Made by a program: the position numbers and the translations under genes. A stretch of 64,000 nt of DNA from Candidatus Zixiibacteriota bacterium (lineage in GTDB: Bacteria; Zixibacteria; MSB-5A5; GN15; FEB-12): NCBI GenBank assembly GCA_017999435.1, contig JAGNLV010000001.1, positions 1,210,746 through 1,274,745 of the forward strand. Direction: 5' to 3'. Position 1 is the first letter of the stretch, and each line of letters opens with the position of its first letter. The notes below the pieces were generated by a model, which made no database searches, was not told the origin of the DNA, and saw only the letters and a program-made list of their open reading frames with translations. This document shows, piece after piece, positions 1 to 8,774 of this stretch.

Positions 1-126
1 TGAGGGGCCGGATGCCTTCGTAAGTCAGGCGGTTGCCGCTGCACCGCCCCACATCTTTCACAGCCAGATCACACGCACCTTTCACGCACTTCGGTTCCGC
101 CGCGCGGGACCGATGGAGGTAGAGCG

Positions 127-1701
127 ATGGCACGAGAGCGCTGGGGAACCAAAATCGGACTCATCCTGGCCATGGCCGGTAACGCGGTCGGCCTGGGCAA
201 TTTCCTGCGTTTCCCCGTCCAGGCGGCGGAGAACGGCGGGGGGGCGTTCATGATCCCCTACTTCGTCGCCCTCGTCCTGCTGGGCATTCCCCTCATGTGG
301 GTGGAGTGGGGCATGGGGCGCTACGGCGGCCGGTTCGGGCACGGCGCGACCCCCGGCCAGTTCCACGCCATGTGGCAGCACCCGATCTCCAAGTACCTCG
401 GCGCCCTCGGCCTGTTCCTCTCGCTGGCCACGATGATCTTCTACGTGTACGTCGAATCGTGGTCGCTCGGGTTCAGTTTCTTCTCGATCACCAAGTCGTA
501 CTTCGGCATGGAGTCGTTCGACTCGATGCGCCACTTCCTGTCGAGCTACCAAGGGGTGACGGAAGGGTTCTTTACGAGCATCTGGCCCGCCTACCTGATC
601 CTTCTGCTCACCCTGGCGATCAACTTCTACGTCGTCTACCACGGGATCGCCAAGGGGATCGAGCGGCTGGCCTTGATCGCAATGCCGGCCCTGATTCTCT
701 TCGCGATCATCCTGGTCGTCCGCGTCGTCACTCTCGGGACACCCGACCCGGTGGCGCACCCGGACTGGAACGTCGAATCCGGCTTCGCCTTTATCTGGAA
801 TCCCGATCTCTCGCAGCTCGGCTCGGCCAAGGTCTGGCTCGCCGCCGCCGGGCAGATTTTCTTCACCCTGAGCCTCGGCTCGGGGCTCATCCAGACGTAC
901 TCGAGCTATGTGCGCGAGAATGACGACATCGCGCTCGGCGGTCTCACGACCGCGTCCATCAACGAAGGGGTGGAGGTGGTGCTCGGCGCGAGCATCGCCA
1001 TCCCCATTGCGGCCGCCTTCTTCGGCATCGCCGTCACCCAGGAGATCGCGGCCCGGGGCGCCTACGATCTCGGTTTCGTCTCGCTGCCGATCATCTTCAC
1101 CAAAATCCCGGCCGGATCGATCTTCGGCTGCCTCTGGTTCCTCCTGCTCTTCTTTGCCGGCATCACCTCGTCGGTGGCGATGGCCCAGCCGCTCATCGCC
1201 TTCCTCAAGGAGGAATTCCGATTCAGTCACCGCAAGGCGGTGGCGGTGCTGGCCGCCCTCGTGCTCATCCCGATTCACTTCGTCGTCTTCTTCCTCGGCA
1301 AGGGCTACCTGGACGAGATGGACTATTGGGTGGGGACGTTCGGACTGGTCGTGTTCGCCCTCATCGAGACGATCGTATTCGCCTGGGTTTTCGGGATGGA
1401 CAAAGGCTGGGCGGAAATCACGCGCGGCGCGGAGGTCCGCGTTCCCCGCATCTTCTACTACGTGATCAAGTACGTCACGCCCGTCTACCTGCTGGTCATC
1501 ATGATATACTGGATCGTCCTCGACGCCGTCCCGACCCTGCTCATGCGCGGCGGCAATCCGGAGAACGTCCCCTACCGGTGGCTGTCCCGCGCGGTCATGC
1601 TGCTGCTGTTTGTCGTGATGATCTATCTCGTGCGCCGGGCCTGGCGGCGGAACGACGTGGTCAAATCCTTTGAACGGCCTGATGAGGAGGCCGCGGTATG
1701 A
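127..1701 (+). CDS. Sodium-dependent neurotransmitter-symporter (NSS/SNF) family transporter
   Basis: A 524-residue integral membrane protein with about 12 hydrophobic segments. Its N-terminus carries the NSS signature in TM1 (GNAVGLGNFLRFP, then NGGGAF), the unwound helix that binds Na+ and substrate in LeuT-like proteins. Family members import amino acids with sodium across the inner membrane; the exact substrate cannot be read. A GGAGG ribosome-binding site lies 7 bases before the ATG. Its stop overlaps the start of a 38-codon membrane peptide gene (ATGA), the arrangement seen for MetP with its small subunit MetS, so methionine or alanine uptake is plausible. The usual Trp of the TM1 motif (NFWRFP) is Leu here. 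Confidence 0.93.
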   Translation: MARERWGTKIGLILAMAGNAVGLGNFLRFPVQAAENGGGAFMIPYFVALVLLGIPLMWVEWGMGRYGGRFGHGATPGQFHAMWQHPISKYLGALGLFLSLATMIFYVYVESWSLGFSFFSITKSYFGMESFDSMRHFLSSYQGVTEGFFTSIWPAYLILLLTLAINFYVVYHGIAKGIERLALIAMPALILFAIILVVRVVTLGTPDPVAHPDWNVESGFAFIWNPDLSQLGSAKVWLAAAGQIFFTLSLGSGLIQTYSSYVRENDDIALGGLTTASINEGVEVVLGASIAIPIAAAFFGIAVTQEIAARGAYDLGFVSLPIIFTKIPAGSIFGCLWFLLLFFAGITSSVAMAQPLIAFLKEEFRFSHRKAVAVLAALVLIPIHFVVFFLGKGYLDEMDYWVGTFGLVVFALIETIVFAWVFGMDKGWAEITRGAEVRVPRIFYYVIKYVTPVYLLVIMIYWIVLDAVPTLLMRGGNPENVPYRWLSRAVMLLLFVVMIYLVRRAWRRNDVVKSFERPDEEAAV

Positions 1702-1814
1702 ACCTCACCGTCGGCGGAATAATCTTCCTCGCGGTCGCCTGGGGCATCATCCTGTCCCTGTCGGCCTTTTGCCTGGCGCGGGTGTTGAGGAAGAAGGCGG
1801 GCTCGCCGGACTAG
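1698..1814 (+). CDS. MetS-like small subunit of the NSS transporter (38 aa)
   Basis: A 38-codon frame beginning MNLTVGGIIFLAVAWGII and ending KKAGSPD, starting inside the transporter stop codon (ATGA, 4-base overlap). It is one hydrophobic helix (about residues 5-28) followed by a short basic tail, the layout of the MetS small subunit that MetP-type NSS transporters need in Corynebacterium. Translational coupling and topology support a real gene. It is easily missed because of its size. The call rests on context and general resemblance, not on an alignment. Confidence 0.75.
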   Translation: MNLTVGGIIFLAVAWGIILSLSAFCLARVLRKKAGSPD

Positions 1815-1895
1815 CGTTTTTTTCGGCCGTCCGCGTCAACGTTTTCGCCGGGTGCGGTGTCGTTACCGGCAGAAACCTGAAAACCGGAGGATCCC

Positions 1896-2930
1896 ATGAC
1901 GACACCAATCCTGAGACGCCTGCTGCCCGCGGCGGCCGCGGCGCTGGCCCTGGGCTGCAGCGCCTGCCTGGAGCGGAAAGAGACGATCACGGTCGGGCCG
2001 GACGGTTCGGCCGTGTGCGAGATAGAATTCACGGGGGACGCCCAGGTCTTGCAGTCCCCCCTCGCCCTGCCGTCGGCGCCCGCCTGGACTATTATCGAAC
2101 AGCGCGTCGATTCCACCCAGGCCCAGCCGGAGTTGCACCTGAAAGCCTCGCGGACGGTTCCCTACGGGGCGCCGCTGCCCGAATCGTACGTCACGGCCGA
2201 GACCCCCTCCCCGGAGCTCGACCTGCACTTTCCCACCGCCGTCACCGTCCGGACCGAGGGAAATCGGACGTACTACGAGTTCCGGCGCACCTACCAGGCG
2301 CGCCGCTTCGGTGAATACGACATCACCGAGTCACCGTGGCTCTGGGACGCTGACCTGGAGACCAAGGCGATCGACAGCGGCCTGGTGAATTTGTCGCCCG
2401 ACGAGCGGCGGAAGTATCTCGAGCAGTTGGCGGCGGCCTTCAGCCTCAAGCACTGGCGGATGAACCGCAACGCGCTGGCCGAACTCGTGCGGAGCGGGTC
2501 GCTCGAGGCGGCGACCATGGACCTCATTGCCGCCCGGGCGGCCGAGCATTTCGAGCGCACGCTCACCACCGAGTTCCTGTTCCGGACGATGCAGCAGAGC
2601 GACGAGACGGTGACCCTCACCCTCGACAGTCTGGAGGCGGCGTTCGCGGAGACGTTCCGCGCCCGGCTGGCCGAGGCCGTCGGGACGCCGGCCGCGGCCG
2701 TCCTGGAGCAGTTTGAGGCCGCGCTCGAACGCGTGCACCGCGACCAGCGGATCACGGAAGTGCTGTCGAGCGACGAATTCTCGATCCGGCTCAACCTGCC
2801 GGGGACAATCATCGAGTCGAACGGCCTGCTCTCGCCGGAGGAACCGGGCACCGTCCGGTGGAGCTTCGAAGGGAAGAAACTGCACGACGCCGACCTTCCG
2901 CTTTATGCGCTGTCGGTGGTGGCGAGGTAA
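1896..2930 (+). CDS. Probable exported lipoprotein of unknown function
   Basis: 344 residues, with GGAGG 6 bases before the ATG. The N-terminus is a signal sequence rich in Ala and Leu ending in LGCSAC, so a lipidated Cys near residue 21 or 24 is likely, although the lipobox is not canonical. The rest is soluble, alternating beta-rich (residues 25-130) and helical, acidic (about 150-290) stretches, with no motif I recognise. The gene ends 21 bases before an ECF sigma factor and its anti-sigma factor, so the three probably form one operon and this protein may sense or respond to envelope stress. That role is inference from position only. Confidence 0.75.
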   Translation: MTTPILRRLLPAAAAALALGCSACLERKETITVGPDGSAVCEIEFTGDAQVLQSPLALPSAPAWTIIEQRVDSTQAQPELHLKASRTVPYGAPLPESYVTAETPSPELDLHFPTAVTVRTEGNRTYYEFRRTYQARRFGEYDITESPWLWDADLETKAIDSGLVNLSPDERRKYLEQLAAAFSLKHWRMNRNALAELVRSGSLEAATMDLIAARAAEHFERTLTTEFLFRTMQQSDETVTLTLDSLEAAFAETFRARLAEAVGTPAAAVLEQFEAALERVHRDQRITEVLSSDEFSIRLNLPGTIIESNGLLSPEEPGTVRWSFEGKKLHDADLPLYALSVVAR

Positions 2931-2951
2931 CCGCGGGGAAAGGAGACAGAT

Positions 2952-3458
2952 GTGAGCGAGGATGTTGCCGCGGCCATGCGCCGGCTCTCCGACGGCGCTT
3001 TCGGCCTGATCCGCCGCATGGTGCGGGACCGCGAGGAGGCTCTGGACCTCACGCAGGATGTCCTCGTGCGGGTGCTGAGCCGCCGGCGGCCGGACAGCCC
3101 GGCCGATCTGAAGGCCTATGCCATGCGGGCCGCCTACCGCGCGGCGCTCAATGCTCTGCGCGACCGGAAACGGCACGCGCGGATCCACGACCGTCTGGCC
3201 GCGGAGCAGCGCAGCCGCCCGGACAACCCTGACGCAATCGAGACGGCGGAGCGGAAACGCATGATCGCGGAGGCGCTCGGCGAATTGCCGCCCAAACAGC
3301 GCGAGGCGATCAGCTACCGCTTTTTCGGCGAGCTCGCCGTGGCCGAAATCGCGGCCGCCATGGGCATCTCCGAGGGAGCGGTCAAGGTCCACCTGTTTCG
3401 GGGTCTGGCAAACCTCAACGCGCAACTGGCCGACAAGATGAAGGAGATGAGCATATGA
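2952..3458 (+). CDS. ECF-type RNA polymerase sigma-70 factor
   Basis: 168 residues, the usual size for an ECF sigma factor with only regions 2 and 4. Region 2 (residues 10-75) includes REEALDLTQDVLVRVL, the region 2.2 core-binding helix. Region 4 (about 105-160) has LPPKQREAISYRFF followed by the helix-turn-helix MGISEGAVKVHLFRGL that reads the -35 element. The start is a GTG with AAAGGAG just upstream; an ATG one base earlier is followed at once by a stop. The next gene, a zinc-finger anti-sigma factor, overlaps it by ATGA, so the two are translated together. Targets are unknown. Confidence 0.92.
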   Translation: MSEDVAAAMRRLSDGAFGLIRRMVRDREEALDLTQDVLVRVLSRRRPDSPADLKAYAMRAAYRAALNALRDRKRHARIHDRLAAEQRSRPDNPDAIETAERKRMIAEALGELPPKQREAISYRFFGELAVAEIAAAMGISEGAVKVHLFRGLANLNAQLADKMKEMSI

Positions 3459-3979
3459 CCTGCCGGGAATGCCGGGACCTGCTCCCGGCGCTGGTGCTGG
3501 GCGAAGTTTCCGAAAGCGACCGCCCGGCCGTGATGAACCATCTGGCCGCCTGCGCCGCCTGCCGCTCCGAGTTCGAATGCCTGCAGAGCATCTGCTCCGC
3601 GCTGACCTCCGATGGGGAGGGCGGCCTGAGCGAACTGGAGCGGCTCCGCCTGGAGAACACCGTGTGGCGCAGGCTGGCCACCCCGGAGTCGGCCGCCTCG
3701 GGAGGGGGGCGGTTTGCCCGCTACGCCCTTCGGGTGGCGGCGGCGCTGGTTTTGTTCGGGCTTGGATACTTCGTGCGCCCGCACCTCGGGGGGGCGCCGG
3801 CCCCCGCGCAACCGGTTGCGAGTGATCGCCTTGAGGCCACGCTGGCGGCCCTGGACCGACGCGAACTGACCCGGGATATGCGCTTCTCGGCGACCGGATT
3901 CAAAGTGATCGCGCACGGCCGTAAGGCGGTAATCGAGAAACTCGAGAGCGCCTCGCTGGACCGCCCGCGCCTTCCCTGA
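3455..3979 (+). CDS. Zinc-finger anti-sigma factor, membrane anchored
   Basis: 174 residues. The N-terminus has the zf-HC2 anti-sigma fold: Cys3 and Cys6 in MTCRECRDLLP and the H-x3-C-x2-C motif in HLAACAACRSE (about residues 29-36). One transmembrane helix follows near residues 88-105, then a periplasmic tail of about 70 residues. This topology fits an inner-membrane protein that holds the ECF sigma factor encoded just upstream and releases it on an envelope signal. The start overlaps the sigma stop. The periplasmic tail matches nothing I know, so the signal is unidentified. Confidence 0.87.
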   Translation: MTCRECRDLLPALVLGEVSESDRPAVMNHLAACAACRSEFECLQSICSALTSDGEGGLSELERLRLENTVWRRLATPESAASGGGRFARYALRVAAALVLFGLGYFVRPHLGGAPAPAQPVASDRLEATLAALDRRELTRDMRFSATGFKVIAHGRKAVIEKLESASLDRPRLP

Positions 3980-4049
3980 GACGTGTGCGGCGTGCGCTCC
4001 GCCCGGGCCGTCCCCCCTGGGCGGCGGTGTGGATCCGGCACTTTCAGGC

Positions 4050-4078
4050 TTGCGCCGGATTCTGCCGACAACTATATA
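4050..4078 (+). promoter_or_regulatory. Probable promoter of the radical SAM-rsmB operon
   Basis: TTGCGC (4050-4055), a 17-base spacer, then TATATA (4073-4078). The -35 matches consensus only in TTG. The -10 lies 4 bases before the GTG at 4083, so either that mRNA is nearly leaderless or translation begins at the ATG at 4143. Confidence 0.45.
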
Positions 4079-4082
4079 GGAA

Positions 4083-6644
4083 GTGTCCGAAGCAAGTGGG
4101 ACCCCCGAAGCACCTGAATGCTTACGTAGCACGTACGACGCGATGAAGAGGCTCCTCGAAGAGAGATTTTTCCCCTACGTGGTCAAACCGGGGCGGTACG
4201 CCGGCGGGGAACCCGGCTCGCTTGTCAAGGCGCACGAGGGCCGCCTGCGGTACCTGCTCGCGTTTCCCGACAAATACGAAATCGGGCACTCCTACCTCGG
4301 GCTTCAGACGCTCTACCACGTGGTCAACCAGGACGACCGGTTTGTGGGGGAGCGCGTCTTCGCCCCCGACCGCGACGCCGAGGAGATCATGCGGAAGCAT
4401 GGAATTCCGCTGTTTTCGCTTGAGTCGCGCACGCCGGCGGCCGCTTTCGACGCCATCGGCTTCACCCTCAGCTACGAGCTGGTCTACACGACCGTCCTGC
4501 AGATGATCGATCTGGCCGGCCTGCCGCTGCGGGCGGCCGAACGCACCGACGAGCAGCCGCTGATTCTGGCGGGCGGTCCGGCCGCCTACAACCCGGAACC
4601 GATGGCCCCGTTTGTCGATCTGTTTTTCATCGGCGACGGCGAGGAGGGTCTCCCCCAGATGCTGGCGATTCTCCACCAGATGCGCGGGGCTACCCGGGCG
4701 GAGAAGCTGGCTCGGCTCGTGAGAGAGGTGGAGTCGGTGTACGTGCCGCGCTTTTATGATGACCGGCGCCGACCCCTCGTCGACTTCGCGCCCGCGGAGA
4801 TCGCCGCACGCGTCGTCCCTGCTCTCAAACCCTCGTACTATCCCCCGCAGCCAGTGGTCCCGCTGATCGAGACGGTGCACCAGCACCTGAGCGTGGAGAT
4901 CATGCGCGGCTGTCCGCGCGGCTGCCGGTTCTGCGAAGCAGGGACGATCTACAAGCCGGTGCGGCTGCGCCCCCCGCACGAGATCCTCGCGCAGGTGGAG
5001 ACGCAGGAGCGCCACGTCGGCGCCGATTCCGTTTCTCTCCTCTCGCTGTCGACCTCCGATTATCCCGACATCGACGACCTGGCGCGGAAGGTCGCCCGCC
5101 TGCTCGAGCCGATGCGGGCCGCGGTGAGCGTCCCCTCGCTCCGTCCCGGCAGCATCACGCCGGAGTTGCTCGACACGCTCAAGCTCGTGCGCAAGGCGGG
5201 GCTGACGATCGCCCCCGAGGCCGGCACCGAGCGCCTGCGCGCGTTCATTCGCAAGGATATCCCGGACGCCGCCGTCTACGACAGCGCCGAGATCGCATTC
5301 AGCAAAGGCGTGACGACGCTCAAGCTGTATTTCATGATCGGCCTGCCGACCGAGACGGAGGAGGATCTGCTGGCTATCGCCCGCATGATCGAGCGGGTGT
5401 TCGACCTCAGCCGCAACTACCCGGGCAAGCGCACGGTCAACGTGACCCTCTCGCCCTTCGTCGCCGAACCGCACACGGCCTTCCAGTGGGACGCTACAGC
5501 GACCCCGGCCGAGATCGACGAGAAATTGAAATTCATCAAGCGCCACGTCCGCAGCCGCCACGTCAATTTCAAGCACGGTTCGGCCGAGGAAGCCGTGCTC
5601 AAGGCGCTGCTCTCCCGGGGCGGGCGCGAGATGGCCGACGTCATCGAGGCCGTCTACCGGGCGGGCGGGCGGTTCGACGGCTGGGCGGAGGATTTCAATC
5701 CGCAGCGCTGGTTCGACCTCTGCCGCAGCCGGGGCATCGAGATCGAGGAACGCCTCCGCTCCGTCCCCTTCTCCGCCGACCTCCCCTGGTCGCACATCCG
5801 CAAGGGGCCGTCGCTCGCCCACCTTCAGGAGGAACGGCACCGCACCTCGACGCAGTTGCGGGAGTACGTCCCCAGATTCCGCGGCGAGACCGCCGCGCCG
5901 CTGCCGGAACCGGAGCTCCAATTCGGGCGGGGGAAGAAGAAAGTGGCGACGCGCGCGACCGCGGCCCCCACCCGCAACCGCCTCCGCATCCGGTGGGGAA
6001 AGACGGAGCGCCTGCGCTTCATGTCGCACCTGGACAACCTCCGCCTCATCGAGCGGACCATCCGCCGCAGCCGCATCCCGATCGCCTACAGCCAGGGATT
6101 CCACCCGACAATGAAGCTGTCGTTCGGCCCGCCGCTCCCGCTCGGGTTCACCTCGGAGGCGGAGTATTTCGACCTCACCCTCGAGACCAATTTCATGCCC
6201 TACCTGCTCGACAAGGTGCGGGCGGCGATGGTGGAGGGGATGGCGATGTACGAGGCGGGCGTGGTGCTCGGCAAGGCGCCCTCGCTGTCGTCCCAGCTCA
6301 ACCGCGTGGAGTACACGCTGGTGCTGGACGACGACGCCGACCTCGCGGCCGTCCGGCCGCGGGCCGAGGAGCTGCTGGGCAAAGCCCGCGTGGAGATAGA
6401 ACGCACCGGCAAGAATGGGCCGACGGCGGTCGACATCCGGCCGGCCGTGTACGCGATCACGGTCGCCGACCGCACGGTCGAGATGGTGCTCGGCGTGGGC
6501 GAGGGCGGATATGTCCGCCCCGACGAAGTGCTGGGAGAGCTCTTCACGGCGGAGCGGGCGAAAGCGCTCGCGCACCGCCTCCACCGGCGGGCCGCGTACC
6601 GGATCGATGAGGCCGGGCAGCGGATCGACCCCATGCAGTTGTAG
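4083..6644 (+). CDS. Radical SAM protein with B12-binding-like N-terminus fused to a DUF2344 domain
   Basis: 853 residues. The N-terminal third resembles the B12-binding domain of TIGR03960-type radical SAM proteins (KPGRYAGGE, then FPDKYEIGHSYLGLQTLY). The radical SAM core carries CPRGCRFCEAG near residue 278, the C-x3-C-x2-C motif that binds the 4Fe-4S cluster. From about residue 640 a DUF2344 (TIGR03936) domain begins with RIRWGKTERLRFMSHLDNL and SQGFHPTMKLSF. Many bacteria encode these two parts as one protein, often near ribosome or RNA-modification genes; the substrate is not settled. It lies 6 bases before rsmB, so the two are co-transcribed. The start is GTG 4083 or ATG 4143; neither has a strong Shine-Dalgarno. 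Confidence 0.88.
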   Translation: MSEASGTPEAPECLRSTYDAMKRLLEERFFPYVVKPGRYAGGEPGSLVKAHEGRLRYLLAFPDKYEIGHSYLGLQTLYHVVNQDDRFVGERVFAPDRDAEEIMRKHGIPLFSLESRTPAAAFDAIGFTLSYELVYTTVLQMIDLAGLPLRAAERTDEQPLILAGGPAAYNPEPMAPFVDLFFIGDGEEGLPQMLAILHQMRGATRAEKLARLVREVESVYVPRFYDDRRRPLVDFAPAEIAARVVPALKPSYYPPQPVVPLIETVHQHLSVEIMRGCPRGCRFCEAGTIYKPVRLRPPHEILAQVETQERHVGADSVSLLSLSTSDYPDIDDLARKVARLLEPMRAAVSVPSLRPGSITPELLDTLKLVRKAGLTIAPEAGTERLRAFIRKDIPDAAVYDSAEIAFSKGVTTLKLYFMIGLPTETEEDLLAIARMIERVFDLSRNYPGKRTVNVTLSPFVAEPHTAFQWDATATPAEIDEKLKFIKRHVRSRHVNFKHGSAEEAVLKALLSRGGREMADVIEAVYRAGGRFDGWAEDFNPQRWFDLCRSRGIEIEERLRSVPFSADLPWSHIRKGPSLAHLQEERHRTSTQLREYVPRFRGETAAPLPEPELQFGRGKKKVATRATAAPTRNRLRIRWGKTERLRFMSHLDNLRLIERTIRRSRIPIAYSQGFHPTMKLSFGPPLPLGFTSEAEYFDLTLETNFMPYLLDKVRAAMVEGMAMYEAGVVLGKAPSLSSQLNRVEYTLVLDDDADLAAVRPRAEELLGKARVEIERTGKNGPTAVDIRPAVYAITVADRTVEMVLGVGEGGYVRPDEVLGELFTAERAKALAHRLHRRAAYRIDEAGQRIDPMQL

Positions 6645-6650
6645 GGCGTT

Positions 6651-8012
6651 ATGGCGGAGCAAATTGAGCGCAAATCGCCGCAGCGTTTCGATGCCGTCCG
6701 CGCCGCCGCCATCGAGGCGCTGGTCCTGATCGAACAGGGAGAGCAAACCGACATCGCGGTGCAGCAGGTCACGAGCGGGCGCGCGCTGCGCCCGATCGAC
6801 AAGCGGTTCCTCCTCCAGCTCGTCAACGGCACGACCAAGATGCGGCGGAGGCTGGACCACGAAATCAAGTTCTATCTCGCCCGGCCCTCGCGCGAACTGC
6901 CGCTGAAACTCGCCAACATCCTCCGCCTCGGCTTCTACCAGCTCCACTTCACCGACCGCATCCCGGCGGCGGCCGCGGTGTCGGAGTCGGTCAACCTCGC
7001 CCACTACATGACCGACCGTTCCCGCGCCAACCTCGTCAACGCCGTCATGCGCTCGGCGATCCGCGAGCCGCAGAAAGTGAGATTCGTCTCCAAGGACGAG
7101 GACCCGGCCAAGTACCTCGGCGACTTCTACAGCTACCCCGAACACTTCGTGCGCTACTGCCTGACCGAGTTCGGATTCGACAAGACGGAGCAACTGCTGC
7201 GAGTGTTCAACGCCCCGCCGCACGTGACCTATCGGGTCAACTTCCTCAAGGCCAAGCCGGACGAGGTGGCCAACATCCTCCAGAGCAACAACATCGAGTT
7301 CTCCTACGGGAAGTACCTGCCGGAATTCATCCACATCGAAGAATCCGGGCTGCCGCTCCAGGGCGAACTGATCGACACGGGAAAGGTGTTCGTGCAGGAC
7401 GAATCGGCCGGCCTGTGCGCCCGTCTGCTCAACCCGCAACCCCGGACCAATGTGATCGATCTGACCGCCGCGCCGGGGGGCAAGGCGACGTACCTGGCCA
7501 TCCGCATGCGCAACAAGGGGCGGGTGACGGCGGTTGACAAGTCCCACGCCCGCCTCCAGGTGCTGGTCGACAACGCCCAGCGCCTCGGCATCAAGATCAT
7601 CGCCCCGGTCGTCTCGGACATGCTCGATTTCCACGGCGGACCCTTCGACCGCGTCCTGCTCGATCCCCCCTGCTCCGGCTGGGGCACGGCCGGCAAGAAC
7701 TCCGATCTCCGCTGGCAGAAATCCGCTGAGGACATCGCCAACCTCGCCAAGATCCAGGCGAAAATGATCGACCACGCCGCCACCCTCGTCAAACCCGGCG
7801 GCGTGATGGTCTATTCGACGTGCACGATCATCCGGGCCGAAAACGACCAGGTAGTCGAGGAGTTCCTCGTCCGCAACCGCCAGTTCGAAATCGATAGCGC
7901 CGCCCGCTTCTTCCCCGCCGAACTGGTGACCGAACGGGGCTTCGTGAAGACCTATCCCGAGGTCGGCCGGCTCGACGGCGCATTCTGCACGCGCCTCCGG
8001 CGCATGACCTGA
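6651..8012 (+). CDS. rsmB: 16S rRNA (cytosine-967-C5)-methyltransferase RsmB
   Basis: 453 residues in the RsmB/Sun layout. The N-terminal NusB-like RNA-binding domain (residues 10-145) has DKRFLLQLVNGTTKMRRRLD and NLVNAVMR. The C-terminal Rossmann methyltransferase has the SAM loop DLTAAPGGKATYLA (near 270), DPPCSGWGT with one conserved Cys (near 340) and STCTI with the second (near 390); in this family one Cys attacks C6 of the cytosine and the other helps release the product. It modifies C967 of 16S rRNA in the cytosol. It follows the radical SAM gene by 6 bases. Confidence 0.93.
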   Translation: MAEQIERKSPQRFDAVRAAAIEALVLIEQGEQTDIAVQQVTSGRALRPIDKRFLLQLVNGTTKMRRRLDHEIKFYLARPSRELPLKLANILRLGFYQLHFTDRIPAAAAVSESVNLAHYMTDRSRANLVNAVMRSAIREPQKVRFVSKDEDPAKYLGDFYSYPEHFVRYCLTEFGFDKTEQLLRVFNAPPHVTYRVNFLKAKPDEVANILQSNNIEFSYGKYLPEFIHIEESGLPLQGELIDTGKVFVQDESAGLCARLLNPQPRTNVIDLTAAPGGKATYLAIRMRNKGRVTAVDKSHARLQVLVDNAQRLGIKIIAPVVSDMLDFHGGPFDRVLLDPPCSGWGTAGKNSDLRWQKSAEDIANLAKIQAKMIDHAATLVKPGGVMVYSTCTIIRAENDQVVEEFLVRNRQFEIDSAARFFPAELVTERGFVKTYPEVGRLDGAFCTRLRRMT

Positions 8013-8061
8013 GAGCGGCGGTCGATGCACCCCGCGACGCTCCCCCTCCGAAACCGGACCT

Positions 8062-8080
8062 ATTGAAAGCTGTTTTCAAT
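8062..8080. promoter_or_regulatory. 7-5-7 inverted repeat upstream of ferritin
   Basis: ATTGAAA and TTTCAAT form a perfect inverted repeat around GCTGT, 133 bases before the ferritin start. Size and position suit an operator for an iron or stress regulator, but it is not a clear Fur box and no T-run follows, so a terminator for rsmB is less likely. Confidence 0.35.
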
Positions 8081-8212
8081 TCCCAGACTTTTCCTCCCCA
8101 GAGACTTGCTTTTTGCGCGAAATCCCGGTATCTGAAGGAACCATCAAAATACAGGACCGTTTACCAAGGTAATTGACGAACATCATACGCTGTAAAAGGA
8201 GGACTTGAAACC

Positions 8213-8713
8213 ATGATGATCACCAAGAAGATGGCCAAGGCTCTGAACGAGCAGATCGGCGCCGAACTCGACTCCGAGTACATCTACCTGGCCATGGCCT
8301 ACAAGTTCGAAGAGATGAACCTGACCGTGTTCGCGAAGTGGTTCTATAAGCAGGCCGAAGAGGAGCACAAGCACGCCCTGAAGTTCGCCAAGTACCTCGT
8401 CGAGCAGGGCGCCCCGGTCACGGTGCCGGGAATCGAGGCTCCCAAGGCGGCGTGGAAATCGGCGCAGGAGATCTGCGACGCCGCGGTCGAACACGAGAAG
8501 TACATCACCAAGCGCATCCACGACCTGGTCAAGCTGGCCCGCGCCGAGGGGGACATCGCCACCGAGCAGTTCCTCCAGTGGTACGTGGCCGAGCAGGTCG
8601 AGGAAGTCGCTTCGACCAGCGAGCTCGCGGGCATGGTGAAGCTTGCCGGCACGGCCGGCCAGCTCCTCCAGCTGGAGAGCCGGATTTACCGGATGGTCGA
8701 AGCGCGCAGCTGA
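8213..8713 (+). CDS. ftnA: Ferritin, non-heme iron storage protein
   Basis: 166 residues, full length for bacterial FtnA. The four-helix bundle and ferroxidase ligands are visible: Glu18 in IGAELDSEYIY, Glu51 and His54 in EEEHKHA, and a later Glu in VEHEKY. The first Met pair is preceded by AAAGGAGG. Family members form 24-subunit cages that oxidise Fe(II) and store it as ferric mineral in the cytosol. It is probably monocistronic: it has its own leader with an inverted repeat at 8062-8080 and a strong terminator at 8744. No heme-binding Met marks it as bacterioferritin. Confidence 0.95.
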   Translation: MMITKKMAKALNEQIGAELDSEYIYLAMAYKFEEMNLTVFAKWFYKQAEEEHKHALKFAKYLVEQGAPVTVPGIEAPKAAWKSAQEICDAAVEHEKYITKRIHDLVKLARAEGDIATEQFLQWYVAEQVEEVASTSELAGMVKLAGTAGQLLQLESRIYRMVEARS

Positions 8714-8743
8714 GTTCGGCGCGGATGGCGTCGGATGAATAAG

Positions 8744-8770
8744 CGGCCGCCCCTGCGGGCGGCCGTTTTC
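8744..8770 (+). terminator. Rho-independent terminator of the ferritin gene
   Basis: A 9-bp stem, CGGCCGCCC with GGGCGGCCG, around a CTGC loop, followed by TTTTC. It starts 30 bases after the ferritin stop. Confidence 0.88.
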
Positions 8771-8774
8771 TTTG

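Noticed and set aside
1-126. The tail of a gene at the left edge
   Set aside because: The first three bases read TGA, but 126 bases are too few to support any frame; I see only the ribosome-binding site of the transporter.
4122-8030. A 1302-codon open frame on the minus strand
   Set aside because: It mirrors the radical SAM and rsmB genes, which have clear motifs on the plus strand; its protein is low-complexity, rich in Arg, Glu, His and Gly, as antisense frames in GC-rich DNA are.
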